The notes beneath the pieces were generated by a model. That model was given only the letters and a program-made list of their open reading frames with translations, searched no databases and was not told the origin of the DNA. From Lepidurus packardi (Eukaryota > Arthropoda > Branchiopoda > Notostraca > Triopsidae): a stretch of DNA of 64,000 nucleotides. Positions 1 to 12,259 of this stretch are shown here, piece after piece. The stretch is from positions 12,003,235 to 12,067,234 of the forward strand of contig JAKZAN010000004.1 of the NCBI GenBank assembly GCA_023053545.1, given 5' to 3'. Both the position numbers and the translations under genes were made by a program. How positions within the stretch are numbered: the first letter of the stretch is position 1; each line of letters opens with the position of its first letter.

Positions 1-480
1 GAAGTTGAATTAGAACGCCAGGATTCAATTGAATGACATAATTGACACAACGCCAAATTGAATGACATAATAAAAATAAAAAAATTGAAAATGACTCAAA
101 TGATGAGAATTGGATCGATTTCTTGTCACTTTCAATCCAATTCCGATTCCAAAAGCGTTTCAAATACGAGTGATTAAGACAGTGAGATTGTTTAGAAAAA
201 TAAGAGCATTGAAGTTGAATTAGAACGCCAGGATTCGCCAAATTGAATGACATAATCCAAATAAAAAAATTGAAAATGACTCAAATAAGAATTGGATCGA
301 TTTCTTGTCACTTTCAATCCAATTCCGATTCCAAAAGCGTTTCTTTTCAATGCTGGCTACCCTTGAAATGTCTTGGAAAAGCATTTCAGGTCAATTGTCC
401 GTTAATTAGATCCGAATCCAAATTCCATAAAATTGAAATCACGTCAAAATTAATCAAAAATAAATAAATACCAAATGAAT
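1..480. repeat. Direct duplication, about 210-bp unit
   Basis: The segment starting at 1 and the segment starting at 211 share the same order of blocks: the GAAGTTGAATTAGAACGCC start, the AAATTGAATGACATAAT block, and the TTGGATCGATTTCTTGTCAC block with a few small indels between them. This is a two-copy tandem duplication cut by the left window edge. The short open frame at 243-467 lies inside it and has no coding character. Confidence 0.8.
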
Positions 481-1450
481 TCCCAGCTCCTTCCCATTAA
501 GCCTCCCTCCTTGCAAACCCCAACTTGAAACCACTTGGAAGTAGTAGTAATTAAGACAGTTAATTACCGTAATAGAGCCGAACTAATGAAAAGACCGGCA
601 AACAATTTCATGGAAAATAGAAATTTTGCTTCCAGACAATTTAGATTCTGACGTTCTTTAGCTCGCTAGTGAAAACAAACGTTAGTTTTGGGGGGGGTGT
701 TTATTCTTGGAAAGAGCCGTTAAGCCCCTCCCCCACATCCTTTTCGGATAATTTCCAGTCTAAAGCACTCAAATAATAGAATTTAGAAGTTAGAAGCTAT
801 TTAGAAAAAAAAAAATAGAAATTAAAAGGCAAAGAAATAAAGAGATATTGATCTCTTTGGCTAGATTAGGAAGGTTCCTCTATGGCTTGCTTTGAAATTG
901 GATTCACATAACTGTCGTAAATTACCTTTAATCTTGATTACTTTGCTCTTTCTGGCCGACCTTTCAACTTCCCTTTTGCACACGTTTCAAAACCCCTCCG
1001 CTTTATTTCATTTCCCTGCCTGAGTATTGGGTACTTTCATTTTTTTTAGCAAGAATTCTTAAACACACAAAGGAAAGAGTAATCCCCCAATGCAAATAAG
1101 CAAAGGCGAAGGCACTCGTTTTTTCCCAGATGGTTTTTGAGCGTGTCGATGTCGATCGTTCCTTATTAAGACTCTGGGCCGTTTGGTGTCCCAGTTCCAG
1201 TTAAAGGGGAGTCGGTTATGTCGTAATTTTAGTCCGGAGACTTCCCCAGGGGGATTACAACAGCCATTTTACTAGTAATGTGGGTAAATTTTCCACTAAG
1301 AACAACGAAATTGTCTCCAAATAACGTTGTTTCTTCATTTTTTTTCTGTTTCCCTTTTGCTAATAGAAAACTATCCTTGAAAACAAACTGAATTCCTAAA
1401 ATCGGACGAATAACACAAAAAAAGCATTAAAAAAGGTAGAACAGAAAATG
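481..1450. other. Intergenic, nothing recognised
   Basis: Unique AT-rich sequence with short homopolymer runs. I see no exon with paired splice sites, no RNA gene and no repeat array here. Confidence 0.5.
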
Positions 1451-1474
1451 TGACGTCACCATTCTTTGAAATCT

Positions 1475-2400
1475 CTAAAATCTCTTTACAAATCTAAACT
1501 CTTTCAAAATCTTAAAAAAGAAGTTTAAAAATCTTCCAAATAGTTCGACTAAAATAACATGGAAGCCATCTAGAATTGAAAATAGGACGTCACACGCATC
1601 AAAACTCTTTACATGCATGCATACCTTTAAAAAATCTTAAAAATCGCCCAAATCTCTTTACAAATCTTCCAAATCTCAATATCTTTCAAATCTTAAAAAT
1701 AACTTTAAAAATCTTAAAAATCTCTTTAAAAAATCTCCAAAATCTCTTTACAAATATCTTCCAAGTATCTTTAAAAATCTCTTTAAAAAATCTCCAAAAT
1801 CTCTTTACAAATCTAAATATCTTTCAAAATCTTAAAAATAACTTTAAAAATCTCCAAAATCTCTTTACAAATCTTCCAAATCTAAATATCTTTCAAAATC
1901 TCAAAAATCTCTTTATAAATATCTTCCAAATATCTTTACAAATCTTATAAATCTCTTTTAAAATCTTAAAAATCTCTTTAAAAATCTCCAAAATCCCTTT
2001 ACAAATATCTTCCAAGTATCTTTAAAAATCTCTTTAAAAAATCTCCAAAATCTCTTTACAAATCTTCCAAATCTAAATATCTTTCAAATCTTAAAAATAA
2101 CTTTTAAAATCTTAAAAATCTCTTTAAAAATCTCTTTACAAATATCTTCCAAATATCTTTAAAAATCTTAAAAATAACTTTTAAAATCTTAAAAATCTCT
2201 TTAAAAATCTCCAAAATCCCTTTACAAACATCTTCCAAGTATCTTTAAAAATCTCTTAAAAAAATCTCCAAAATCTCTTCCAAGTATCTTAAAAATAATT
2301 TTAAAAATCTCAAAAATCTCTTTACCAATCTTCCAAGTGTCTTTCACAATCTTCAAAATCACTTTTAAAAATATTTAAAAATAACTTTTAAATTTTACAA
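1475..2400. repeat. Low-complexity AT-rich minisatellite
   Basis: About 0.9 kb built from permutations of short words such as AATCTCTTTAAAAATCT, AATCTTCCAAATATCTTT and AATCTTAAAAAT. There is no fixed long period. The 124-residue open frame at 1576-1950 is a by-product (Asn/Leu/Lys only). Near-identical flanks (AACTAAAATAACATGGAA at about 1547 and 2409), each followed within about 40 bp by a GACGTCA core, suggest that the block grew by duplication. Confidence 0.8.
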
Positions 2401-2459
2401 ATATTTCAACTAAAATAACATGGAATCCATCTACAACTCAACCTATGACGTCATCAGCA

Positions 2460-3300
2460 CTAATTACGCGTCGTAAACAATGCCAGTTTTCTATCTACAA
2501 ACCGTTCATTCGTTTTCTTCTCTTTGGTTGGCTTTCCTTTTCTTTTCTTTTCTTTCGGGGGATGTGAAGAGATTGTTTAAACGTGATAAAAGCTCAAGTG
2601 TCGTTTCGCGGGTCGTGTCCGTTTACCTTGAAAAATGCTTCCACCTGAAAACGTGGAGCGAAAAGAAAAAGAAAAGAAAAACGAAGACGGCCTCCCTCTT
2701 TGCATAGTTTCAAACCAAAAAGAACGATCCATTTTCTTGTTCGCTTAGCTTTACTCGGCTTGCGTGCCCCAGAGCTGTTTGAAAACCTAACCTGCTCTTG
2801 TACACAGGCTCCTCCTCCTCTCCCCCCCCCATCCCTCCCCCAAACCGCATTCTTGGGGTCCAGTTCACCGAAATTGTGTACCAATTCCTAATTTGATTTG
2901 TTTTCCTTGTGTCTTTTTAGGGCACACTAACGGCAGTTTGAAGAGAGCAAGTGGATTCTCGAGTTTATTAAATTTTTTTTTTTTTTTATTTTTTCGAGCT
3001 GCTAGATTTTGGTTTTTAAACCTTTCGACTTTTACCTGACATTGAAATTGAAAGATAGGCATGATAAATAGGTAAGATTCTTTGGGGACGTGAATTGAAT
3101 TGAGTATTATTTTGCAGTTCATTTCGAATCGGGTTTGTTTAACGATGGGATAATTTCATGAGAACTTGAGCGAAGAAGCTGTGACGTCACACATGGGAAC
3201 TGCCTTCTAAAGCGTTGATCCGTGTTGCTTGTATTGATAGAGCGTGTTACTAGTTGATTCAAAAGTATACGAGTTTAAAAGAGATGAGCATGGACCGAGT
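2460..3300. other. Intergenic, nothing recognised
   Basis: Unique sequence with pyrimidine-rich tracts, a C-rich stretch near 2815-2840 and a T run near 2970. The overlapping short open frames on both strands are low-complexity and have no recognisable domain. Confidence 0.5.
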
Positions 3301-4740
3301 GACGTTGAACTTGATTCTAGTGATTGCGAACGATTCTAGGGATGAACTTGTAGCTTTGACAGTGATTCAAATCGTTCAAAATCAAGCTCAGATGATTCAA
3401 GTAAAGTTTCTGGAATCAAGGATTCGTAGCTAGGCGAAGCCAACTGATATTGAATCGAGTGACGTTGAGCTTGATTCTAGTGATTGCGAACGATTCTAGG
3501 GATGAACTTAGATCTTTGACAGTGATTCAAATAGTTCAAAATCACGCTCAGATGATTCAAGTGAAGTTTCTGGAATCAAGGATTCGTAGCTAGGCAAAGC
3601 CAACTGATATTGAATCAAGTGACGTTGAGCTTGATTCTAGTGATTGCGAACGATTCTAGGGATGAACTTGTAGCTTTCACAGTGATTCAAATCGTTCAAA
3701 ATCACACTCAGATAATGAAAGTTTTTGGAATCAAGGATTCGTAGCTAGGCAAAGCCAACTGATATTGAATCGAGTGACGTTTAACTTGATTCTAGTGATT
3801 GCGAACGATTCTAGGGATGAACTTGTAGCTTTGACAGTGATTCAAGTCGTTCAAAATCAAGCTCAGATGATTCAAGTAAAGTTTCTGGAATCAAGGATTC
3901 GTAGCTCGGCAAAGCCAATTGATATCGAGTGATTGAATTGAATTGAATTGATTCAATTGAATCGAGTGATTGCGAATGATTCTAGGGATGAACTTATAGC
4001 TTTGACAGAGATTCAAATCGTTCAAAATCACGCTCAGATGATTCAAGTAAAGTTTCTGGAATCAAGGATTCGTAGCTAGGCGAAGCCAACTGATATTGAA
4101 TCGAGTGACGTTGAGCTTGATTTTAGTGATTGCGAACGATTCTAGGGATGAACTTAGAGTTTGACAGTGATTCAAATCGTTCAAAATCACGCTCAGATAA
4201 TGAAAGTTTCTGGAATCAAGGATTCGTAGCTAGGCAAAGCCAACTGAAATTGAATCGAGTGACGTTGAGCTTGATTCTAGTGATTGCGAACGATTCTAAT
4301 GATGAATTTAGAGTTTGACAGTGATTCAAATCGTTCAAAATCAAGTTCAGATGATTCAAGTAAAGTTTCTGGAATCAAGGATTCGTAGCTAGGCAAAGCC
4401 AATTGATATTGAATCGAGTGACGTTTAGCTTGATTCTAGTGATTGCGAACGATTCTTGGATGAACTTAGAGCTTCGACAGTGATTCAAATCGTTCAAAAT
4501 CACGCTCAGATAATTAAAGTTTCTTGAATCAAGGATTCGTAGCTAGGCAAAGCCAACTGATATTGAATCGAGTGACGTTGAGCTTGATTCTAGTGATTGC
4601 GAACGATTCTAATGATGAATTTAGAGTTTGACAGTGATTCAAATCGTTCAAAATCAAGTTCAGATGATTCAAGTGAAGTTTCTGGAATCAAGGATTCGTA
4701 GCTCGGCAAAGCCAACTGATACTACATCAATTTGCCAACG
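3300..4740. repeat. Tandem repeat, about 158-bp unit, nine copies
   Basis: The phrase TAGTGATTGCGAACGATTCT recurs with small changes at about 3318, 3478, 3638, 3796, 3963, 4121, 4278, 4437 and 4590. Spacing is 153-167 bp and mostly 157-160. Each unit also carries TCGTTCAAAATCA, TTTCTGGAATCAAGGATTCG and a GGCAAAGCCAA block. Inside the unit GATTC and TTCAA words recur, so the unit itself looks built from a smaller repeat. Copy 5 carries an extra stretch of GAATTGAATT words. A degenerate tail continues to about 4860. Confidence 0.93.
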
Positions 4741-4759
4741 ATTCTAGTGATTCGTTATG

Positions 4760-5550
4760 CTTTAAAAGTGATTAAAGTGGTTTAAATTCACTCTCAGATG
4801 ACGAAAATGAAACTTCTGGAATCAAAGTTTGGTAACTAGTGAAAGCCAATTGATATTGACTCGAAATGAGCTAAAGACTCGTGACGTCACAACTGCATCC
4901 ACCTCGTAAGGTGTGTATCATTACTAAAGCGTTCCAATATCGATGTTCCAAGATCATTCCCTTTAAAAATCTTTAAAAAAAACTATTCAAACTACAGCTT
5001 TCTAGCGATCTGATTCCGCACGAACGACTACAGCGATTCATATGATTATTTTAGGCTGTCTAATGTTTAAACAAGCTCCGTTCACTTCTGTCGTCTGAAA
5101 TTCAACTCCTGGAATCTCGTCGCTGAACCAAATGGGTCAACCCGCACTGAATTTGAATCAAATCAACGTAAGGCGTGAATTGAGCTCGTTTATGAAAGTT
5201 CGTTAATGAACTTTCGTGAACGAATTCATGATTTGCAGTCAACTAGATTGAATTGAAACGAAAGTATAAAGCCGGAACTCATTTGTAAGAAACTTTCGCG
5301 CATAGAAAAACTGATAAGTTTGCCCTTCAATTGAAACAGAATTGAGACCCAACCCATATCCCCCCATAACCCCCATAACAAGTCCGACAGAAACGCCAAG
5401 GCTACCTGTAAAGTCTCTAGAATGTATCTACTGTAAGCTCTAGGCTAGTGAACGCAGCTTTTAAGAGGCATCACGATCAATGGGGAGGCAACAGTGTGCC
5501 AAACAGATGGTTGATGACCTTTACCTTTTCCCTATTGTTGCCAGTCTAAA
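4760..5550. other. Intergenic, nothing recognised apart from a short hairpin
   Basis: Mostly unique sequence. A perfect inverted repeat, GAAAGTTC and GAACTTTC around a six-base loop, lies near 5190-5215. No gene evidence. Confidence 0.45.
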
Positions 5551-5556
5551 TCAAAA

Positions 5557-6870
5557 GCAGCTATCTAACATCACGTCTAAAGTTAAAAACTCCAAACAAT
5601 CCACTCTCCATAATTGGCCTTTTCAATTACAAACTGTTCAAATTCGCTTCGTCAAATTTTTCCCAAAAATGAATTTCAATTTTTGTCAATTTTTTTTCCT
5701 CCAAAATTCTATTCAATACAACCGTATTTTTTCCAGAAAGCAGCTATCTAACATCACGCCTAAACTTAAAAACTCCAAACAATCCACTCTTCATAATTGG
5801 CCTTTTCAATTACAAATTGTTCAAATTCGCTTCGTCAAATTTTTCCCAAAAATTCATTTCAATTTTTTTCAATTTTTTTTCTCCAAATTCTATTCAATAC
5901 AACCGTAATTTTTCCAAAAAAACAGCTATCTAACATTACGCCTAAAGTTAAAAACTCCAAACAATCTACTCTTCATAATTGTCCTTTTCAATTACAAACT
6001 GTTCAAATTCGCTTCGTCAAATTCTTCCCAAAAATGAATTTCAATTTTTGTAAATTTTTTTTCCTCCAAAATTCTATTCAATACAACCCCAATTTTTCCA
6101 AAAAGCAGCTATCTAACATCAGGCCTAAAGTTAAAAACTCCAACAATCCACTTTTCATAATTGGCCTTTTCAATTGCAAATTGTTCAAATTCGCTTCGTC
6201 AAATTTTTCCCAAAAATGAATTGCAATTTTTGTCAATTTTTTCAATTACAAACTGTTCAAATTCGCTTCGTCAAATTTTTCCCAAAAATTCATTTCAATT
6301 TTTGTCAATTTTTTTTCCTCCAAAATTCTATTCAATACAACCCCAATTTTTCCAAAAAGCAGCTATCTAACATCAGGCCTAAAGTTAAAAACTCCAACAA
6401 TCCACTTTTCATAATTGGCCTTTTCAATTGCAAATTGTTCAAATTCGCTTCGTCAAATTTTTCCCAAAAATGAATTGCAATTTTTGTCAATTTTTTCAAT
6501 TACAAACTGTTCAAATTCGCTTCGTCAAATTTTTCCCAAAACTTCATTTCAATTTTTTTCAATTTTTTTTTCTCCAAATTCTATTCAATACAACCGTAAT
6601 TTTTCCAAAAAGCAGCTATCTAACATTACGTCTAAAGTTAAAAACTCCAAACAATCCACTCTTCATAATTGGCCTTTTCAATTACAAACTGTTCAAATTC
6701 GCTTCGTCAAATTTTCCCCAAAAATGGATTTCAATTTTTGTCAATTTTGTCCCCCAAATTCTATTCAATACAACCCCAATTTTTCCAAAAAGCAGCTATC
6801 TAACATTACGTCTAAAGTTAAAAACTTGTTCGCTATTGCTTTTCAATTGCAAACTGTTGAAATTCGCTTC
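5557..6870. repeat. Tandem repeat, 183-bp unit with two longer variants, seven copies
   Basis: The phrase GCAGCTATCTAACAT recurs at about 5557, 5740, 5922, 6105, 6359, 6612 and 6792. Four intervals are 180-183 bp and two are 253-254 bp. The two long units contain an extra copy of the TTCAATTACAAACTGTTC to TTCCCAAAAA part of the unit, which adds about 71 bp. The repeat is open in several plus-strand frames (5480-7129), but the translations are repeats of one another and full of Phe, Asn and Lys, so I do not call a protein. Confidence 0.93.
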
Positions 6871-9800
6871 TTCACTTGTTCGACACAATTCTTTCCGTTT
6901 CCACAAAATTATTGTCAATTTTGGGCAAAATTCTCTTCAAATTAGTTCACATTTTCAAACTTCTTTTCATAAAAAAATTCCTCTCAATCCTCTTCAGGTT
7001 TTGAAAAAAAGTTCCCACAGTTTGGGACAAATTCGGATCCAGTTTTCAAAATTCTTCAAAATTCCAGAGATCACACAAATTCTTCCCCTTTCCAATCTTC
7101 GCACGATACCGACTCCCAAACGGGCTTAATTAAATGAACTCATTAACAACTCGTTAATCGCTCCTTTTTAACGATGATTTCCAACATACACAACGAGTCC
7201 AATTAGTGTGCGAGCACTTTATCGAGTAACTCCCAAAGCCTCCGAAAACTTGACGTCACGTGATCAATAATCCCATCGAAGTATACATGAGTGTGTGAGG
7301 GTAGGGTAGTAAACTGTATGATAAAGCTTACGAAGAGCTGCCACAAACGAAAAAAAAAGTAAAAATAACCCGATTGAAGAAATCAGCTTTTCATATTGAT
7401 ACTTTTTTTTTTTTTTTTTTTTTTCTTCTTTTTTCCTCGCTTGGAATATGCCACAGAGACGGTTGACTGACCTTTGGTGTCCAAAACTGTTTTTTTTTTG
7501 AGGCCTGGAACAAATTAACGAGGGCCAAATTCAATCGTTCTTTTACAAAGCTATAAAGCAATAAAATAAAATAAAACTAAAAAAAAAAGAGCCCAAATGG
7601 GAGGCGAAAAAGGAAAGAAAAATGGTCAAAGAAAAGAAAGAAAGAGAGATGGAAAGAAAACTAAAGCTAAAGGTGGGAACACGTAATACAATTTCGAAAA
7701 GAGAAAGAGCTCCCGGAGCAAAAAGGGGAAAATGAAAGAAGAAAATAATAAAAAAAAAAAAAAAAAAAAAAAAGGAAAACTAATGAGGCCAATGGGCGAG
7801 AAGACTATTGTTCCGTTTGGCTTTAGGTTTTAGGTTCTTCTGTACTACTCTATAGGCTTCAACTATTGCTATTGCTATACACACTCTAGATGACCGAGGA
7901 AACACGTTTTGGGGACAAGTTCGGACAGGTCAGGCAAGGGGTCGTTCGTCAAGAAAAAATGAAGTGAAGAAGATGGAGCAGACTGTCATATGTTGAAGGT
8001 TTGGAAGCTGAAAAAAAGGGCACCAAGGTTAGAATGTGTGTTATTTGGGCGTAGAAAACGATTTGAGCTTGAGATCGTCCGACTTTCTTTTTCCTTTTCA
8101 TTTAGGTGATTTCGAGTCCGGGAGACCTGCACAGGTAAGATATGTGTGCGAAGACTGCTTAGCATACTTTCAAGGTTGAACAGGAGGTTCAGTTTCGTTT
8201 ACGACCGAAAATCTTGCAAATCTCCCAATCACTCCAAAAAACTTGTCCAAATCACAATCACTCCAAACCACTTCATTTTGGGGGTGATTAGGCGGAATTT
8301 TGGTTCCAAGTGTTTCATTTTGGGATGATTGGGCGGAATTTTGGTTCGATTTCGGGTTGAATTTGATCCATCAGATTTTTTTTTCGCGAAATTTTGGGTC
8401 ATTTCGCAACATATAATGCTAGGTAGGAAGGTAAGTTAGGGGATAATGAAATATGGGAAGAATGAAACGGGGGAGGAGTCATGATTGAGGAGTCCGTCCC
8501 ATTGGGTTCCCGTGAGGGATTTGAAAGATGAGGGTTTGGAAGATTTTTGAAAATGCCACGCTCGATTTACGTTTAGAAGCGTTTGGTTTGGTTATAGTTT
8601 GACAGTTTAGGGAAGTGGATTCGGAAAGGCTTTTCCTTGAAGAAAAATACGCCGATTTACAGACGATTTACATGATGGGTACTATTTGGCTTTGAGCGCT
8701 GGCTCCAAAGTTTCCTATTTATCTCATAATTGGGGTCACTTGTGGTCATGCTTGTATTACTGTAATTACTCCTGAGGAGTCTTCCCAACTTAATAGGCCA
8801 CTTTTGTACTTCCAGTTGTGTTTTTCACTTCGCTGTGGCGTTTTGAAATCTTGAGACTTTGGGGGAAGGACGCGTCATATGACGCAAGCCATTTGCGGAT
8901 TCGTAAACGAACGCAGCACGAGTCGAACTCAAACTCTTGCTCAAACAAACGACTCTAAGCATTAGCGTGCAACTTGGCAAACATACACGGAGCAACCCCA
9001 TGAATGTTACTCTAACTGTATTGAACACGCTTCGGAGCGCCAAGTTTCTCCATCTCGACCGCTTCCAAGCGCAAGTCGACTTTTAAGTCGACTTAAACTT
9101 TGGTCACAACGAACGCGGCTTTACAGTTCCTTAACACAATGAAATCAGTTTTAGCGAGTTTCTAACAACTTTTTCGATGGACTTGTATTCATTATTAGTT
9201 CAAAAATCCGAAGAAACTGTCCTTGACCACGCCCCTTTTTTTATTGTAAAAAGCTGCTGATTGATCAATAGTGAATGTTTGACGAGTTAGCAACTCCTGG
9301 ATTCCTTAACGCAACAATCAAAAAATGAAACTAAATGAAAAAAGCAATATTTCATCTTGGCCACGCCTCTTTTGAATTCCCAAGACGCTAAGCAATGAAT
9401 TCCTACGCGTTTTACATTTGATTTTCATTACTTACAACAATGGCATAGTATATTAATGAGTCATTTTGGGGGGTATTAACCACGCCCCTCCCACCCCAGT
9501 AAACCTGAAAGAGTTGAGCTGAGCAAATGATGAATTATGGAACCAACAAGCCAAATCATGATACAGCATGATTGAGCTCGAAAAAAAAAGGGATTTTCGG
9601 ATAAAGAAGTGTGGATCTAATATATATACATGTATGCTCTGAAGAGTCCGAGAGTTTAAAAAAAGTACGATGAGGGACCACGTTTTGTCTCGGAATTTTT
9701 TTTTATTTTTTTTTTTTTTAAACATTTTTTGTTTAGCTCCTGGGGGGGAGAGGAAACTAGTTTAAGGAAGGAAGCTATTGTATAGATCCTGTTACTTTGT

Positions 9801-11940
9801 CTACTACACAGCCATAAGACAAAAAGCCCAAATACTAAAAAATACTCAAAAATAAAATAATAAAAAAAACGTGGAAAGGATTTTTGGGCATGTCCTTGTC
9901 GTGTTGCTCTTAACGAGGGACTTTGGACCATGTGCGTAACACATGTGGGCGTTTCCTGGCCATTTTCCGACCCAAATGTCAAGAATTGGAGGTCTGCTAA
10001 ACGTCTTCAACTTTTTCACTTTGCCCAGCACGCGCTTTTCCTGTCTAATTTGGTATGACCTTCCAAATATTTGTCTTTGCCATTTCTTTTCAAGAATCCT
10101 ATCGATCCTATTTTTCGCCCTGAAAATGACTCACTAAAATACCCCCTTAACACAATCGCAAATGGTTCCTGTTACCTAACGTTGCACTTTCCTGTTACCT
10201 CATGTGAAATGGAAGAGCATTTCCAAACTGACTATCACTTAAGAATTCCAGATTAAGAATTAAAAAAATTAGATAAAAAAAAATTAAGAATTTCAAGAAT
10301 TCCAATTAAGACAATTCCTAATTGCAAGGAGAATCTGAGAACCTGTTTCAGGAATTCGGTTCAATCTGTATAAGAATCGCCATAATTATTATTAGTTATT
10401 CTAATTATTATTATTAGTTATTTCTCACTAATTTATTATTATTAGTTATTTCTCACTTATTTATAATTATTAGTTATTTCTCACTTATTTCGAATTAGCG
10501 AAAGGAGGGAATTGTGTTGAATTCACGAGAAAATTACGAGAAATTCATCCGGCAATGAAATGAATGAGGATTAGGATTACAATAATAGAATTAGAATAAA
10601 TAGGACTGTTATGCAATAAGGTAAATTTAAGTGGAGGTCTAAGGGAATAACAGTAATTAGAAAAAGAGACACAATTCTTAGTTTAAAGGGAAGGATCGGT
10701 TGTTCTAAACCCTAAACTTGGGTTCTGTGCCATTTAAAGCGTCAGGAGAGAAACAAGATGGATGTCCTTTTTCTACTTTTTTCTCCTTCTATAGTGGCTC
10801 GTAAAACGTCGAAAGAGAACAAAAAATCCCTGGACCCATTTTGAGTGCTTTGCTATCCGCAAACTCTTCCACACATAGAAAATGAAACACATACAGCCCG
10901 AGGAGGAGGAGCTAAAAATTGGGGAAAATTTCCCCAATTGTTTGAAGGAGAGTCGATAACACGGGCTTAGTTTTATTGGCTCTTGAATTTCGTCTCATCT
11001 TCCCCTTTTTACTGCTCCAAATGAGCCCCATACAGCTTACACCATGCACATTTCCCTAATTGAATCCAATGCTACGAATTTTTTTTTTTTTTTAATAAAT
11101 TCTTAGTAAATGCAACTCTTTCTCTTCTATGGCTCAATAGTGCTTCGCCTCGACACTGTACAGCGCTACTGAAAGACACTGAAAGACAGAAATATTGCAC
11201 AAATTCTTTATACTTTTATTCTTTTATTTTTTTTATTTATTTTTATTTATTTATTTTTTTATTTATTTTATTCTTTTATTTATTTATACTTTATTCTTGA
11301 TACATTCCTATGTAATATTATTAGTAGTAGTAGTAGTATTATTAGTATTAGTTACTATGATTTACCATTACTATTTACTATTAAGGCAAGGAATCCATGA
11401 AGGGAAGATAAGATACCCAAAAGATAACGAAAGTGCAGAGATGAATGCACGCAAACCAAAACATAATGCAATATAAATTATAATGCTAGGAGTTAATTCC
11501 TTATCTAGTTTCCAAAACAATTCGCCATGACTACTGTATCATTGCACACTACTTTTCATGTTCTTCCATGACTCGTTGGCGGTATTTGGGAACGCAAAAG
11601 ACTGTTTGACGCCTTTTTTTAGGGCGATGACGTCACGCAGACGCTTTGTGGTTTACATGATTATCTTTTCCGAAAGAACACGGAAAACACACTCAAATCG
11701 ACACAACTCCCACGACATACATCCTACCAGTTTAATCTAGTTGAGCTCATTAATTTGTTCAACTATTCCTATAAAAAAGTGTCTCCTTTCCTCAATTTTC
11801 ACTGAACTTGTTTGCAATTGTTTAAAAAAAAAATGAAAAAAATGAGTGTTCCCTTTTAAGTTTAAGCACTTTCAACTTATGAAAGATACCAAATCCCAAT
11901 CGATTTTTAAAAAATGAAAGATTTTTTTTAAAAATTTTTA
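6870..11940. other. Gene-poor spacer with homopolymer tracts
   Basis: About 5 kb with no supported exon. Visible are a T run near 7400, purine-rich sequence 7560-7760 ending in a long A run, TTATTATTAGTTATTTCTCAC repeats at 10,380-10,490 and ATTT-rich sequence at 11,200-11,300. Around 8880-9060 base composition rises, and on the minus strand a sequence like an RNA polymerase III B box (GAGTTCGACTC) follows a weak A-box-like word. I do not call it a tRNA. If the ARID5-type gene is real, much of this span may be its downstream intron. Confidence 0.45.
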
Positions 11941-11941
11941 C

Positions 11942-12220
11942 CTCGCCATGGTCATCTGTTCTGCCCTCAGGCGTATTCTCCGGGAGGAAATACAGTCGGA
12001 GGCTGACTAAGATGTGTCCGGTGGCTTTGTCTTCCCACATCAATTGCAACTCGCCTATGCTAATTATATCGTCATCGGTCCAGAGTTTCACGAAGAAAAA
12101 CTCCCCCAGGGCTAAAATACGGGGAACTCCTTTCCACCAATAGCGAAGTCCCTTGTAGAACGTGTAAGGGCCATGATGACCGCAGGCTTGACCCACAAAC
12201 TGTACCAACGGATGATCCAC
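11942..12220 (-). CDS. ARID5: ARID5-type protein, N-terminal coding exon (partial gene)
   Basis: One exon encodes about 93 residues matching the N-terminal region of vertebrate ARID5A/ARID5B, in the same order: G-x-x-C-G-x-H-G-P-Y-x-F-Y-K, then PRILALGEFFFV, then GELQLMWED, then LYFLPENTPEGR and DDHGE. In vertebrates this block lies before the ARID DNA-binding domain, and ARID5B acts as a chromatin cofactor with PHF2. The exon ends in a donor, GAG followed by GTAAAA at 11,940-11,941. The first matched codon (GTG at 12,218-12,220) is not a start. The frame stays open for some residues upstream and an AG lies near 12,240, so the true start is probably in an upstream exon. No following exon with the ARID domain is found in 1-11,900; it could be past the left edge. 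Family identity is fairly sure, gene extent is not. Confidence 0.75.
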
Positions 12221-12259
12221 AAAAACGAAACAGGAGATTAGAAACTTTTTACATGAAAT

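Noticed and set aside
1576..1950. 124-residue open frame
   Set aside because: It is a translation of the AATCTCTTTAAAAATCT low-complexity block and has only a few residue types.
5480..7129. Several long overlapping plus-strand open frames
   Set aside because: They repeat the same 60 residues because they read the 183-bp array. There are no splice sites or codon bias.
8880..9000. Possible minus-strand tRNA or tRNA-derived SINE head
   Set aside because: A B-box-like GAGTTCGACTC and a weak A-box-like word are present, but I could not form an acceptor stem and anticodon arm.
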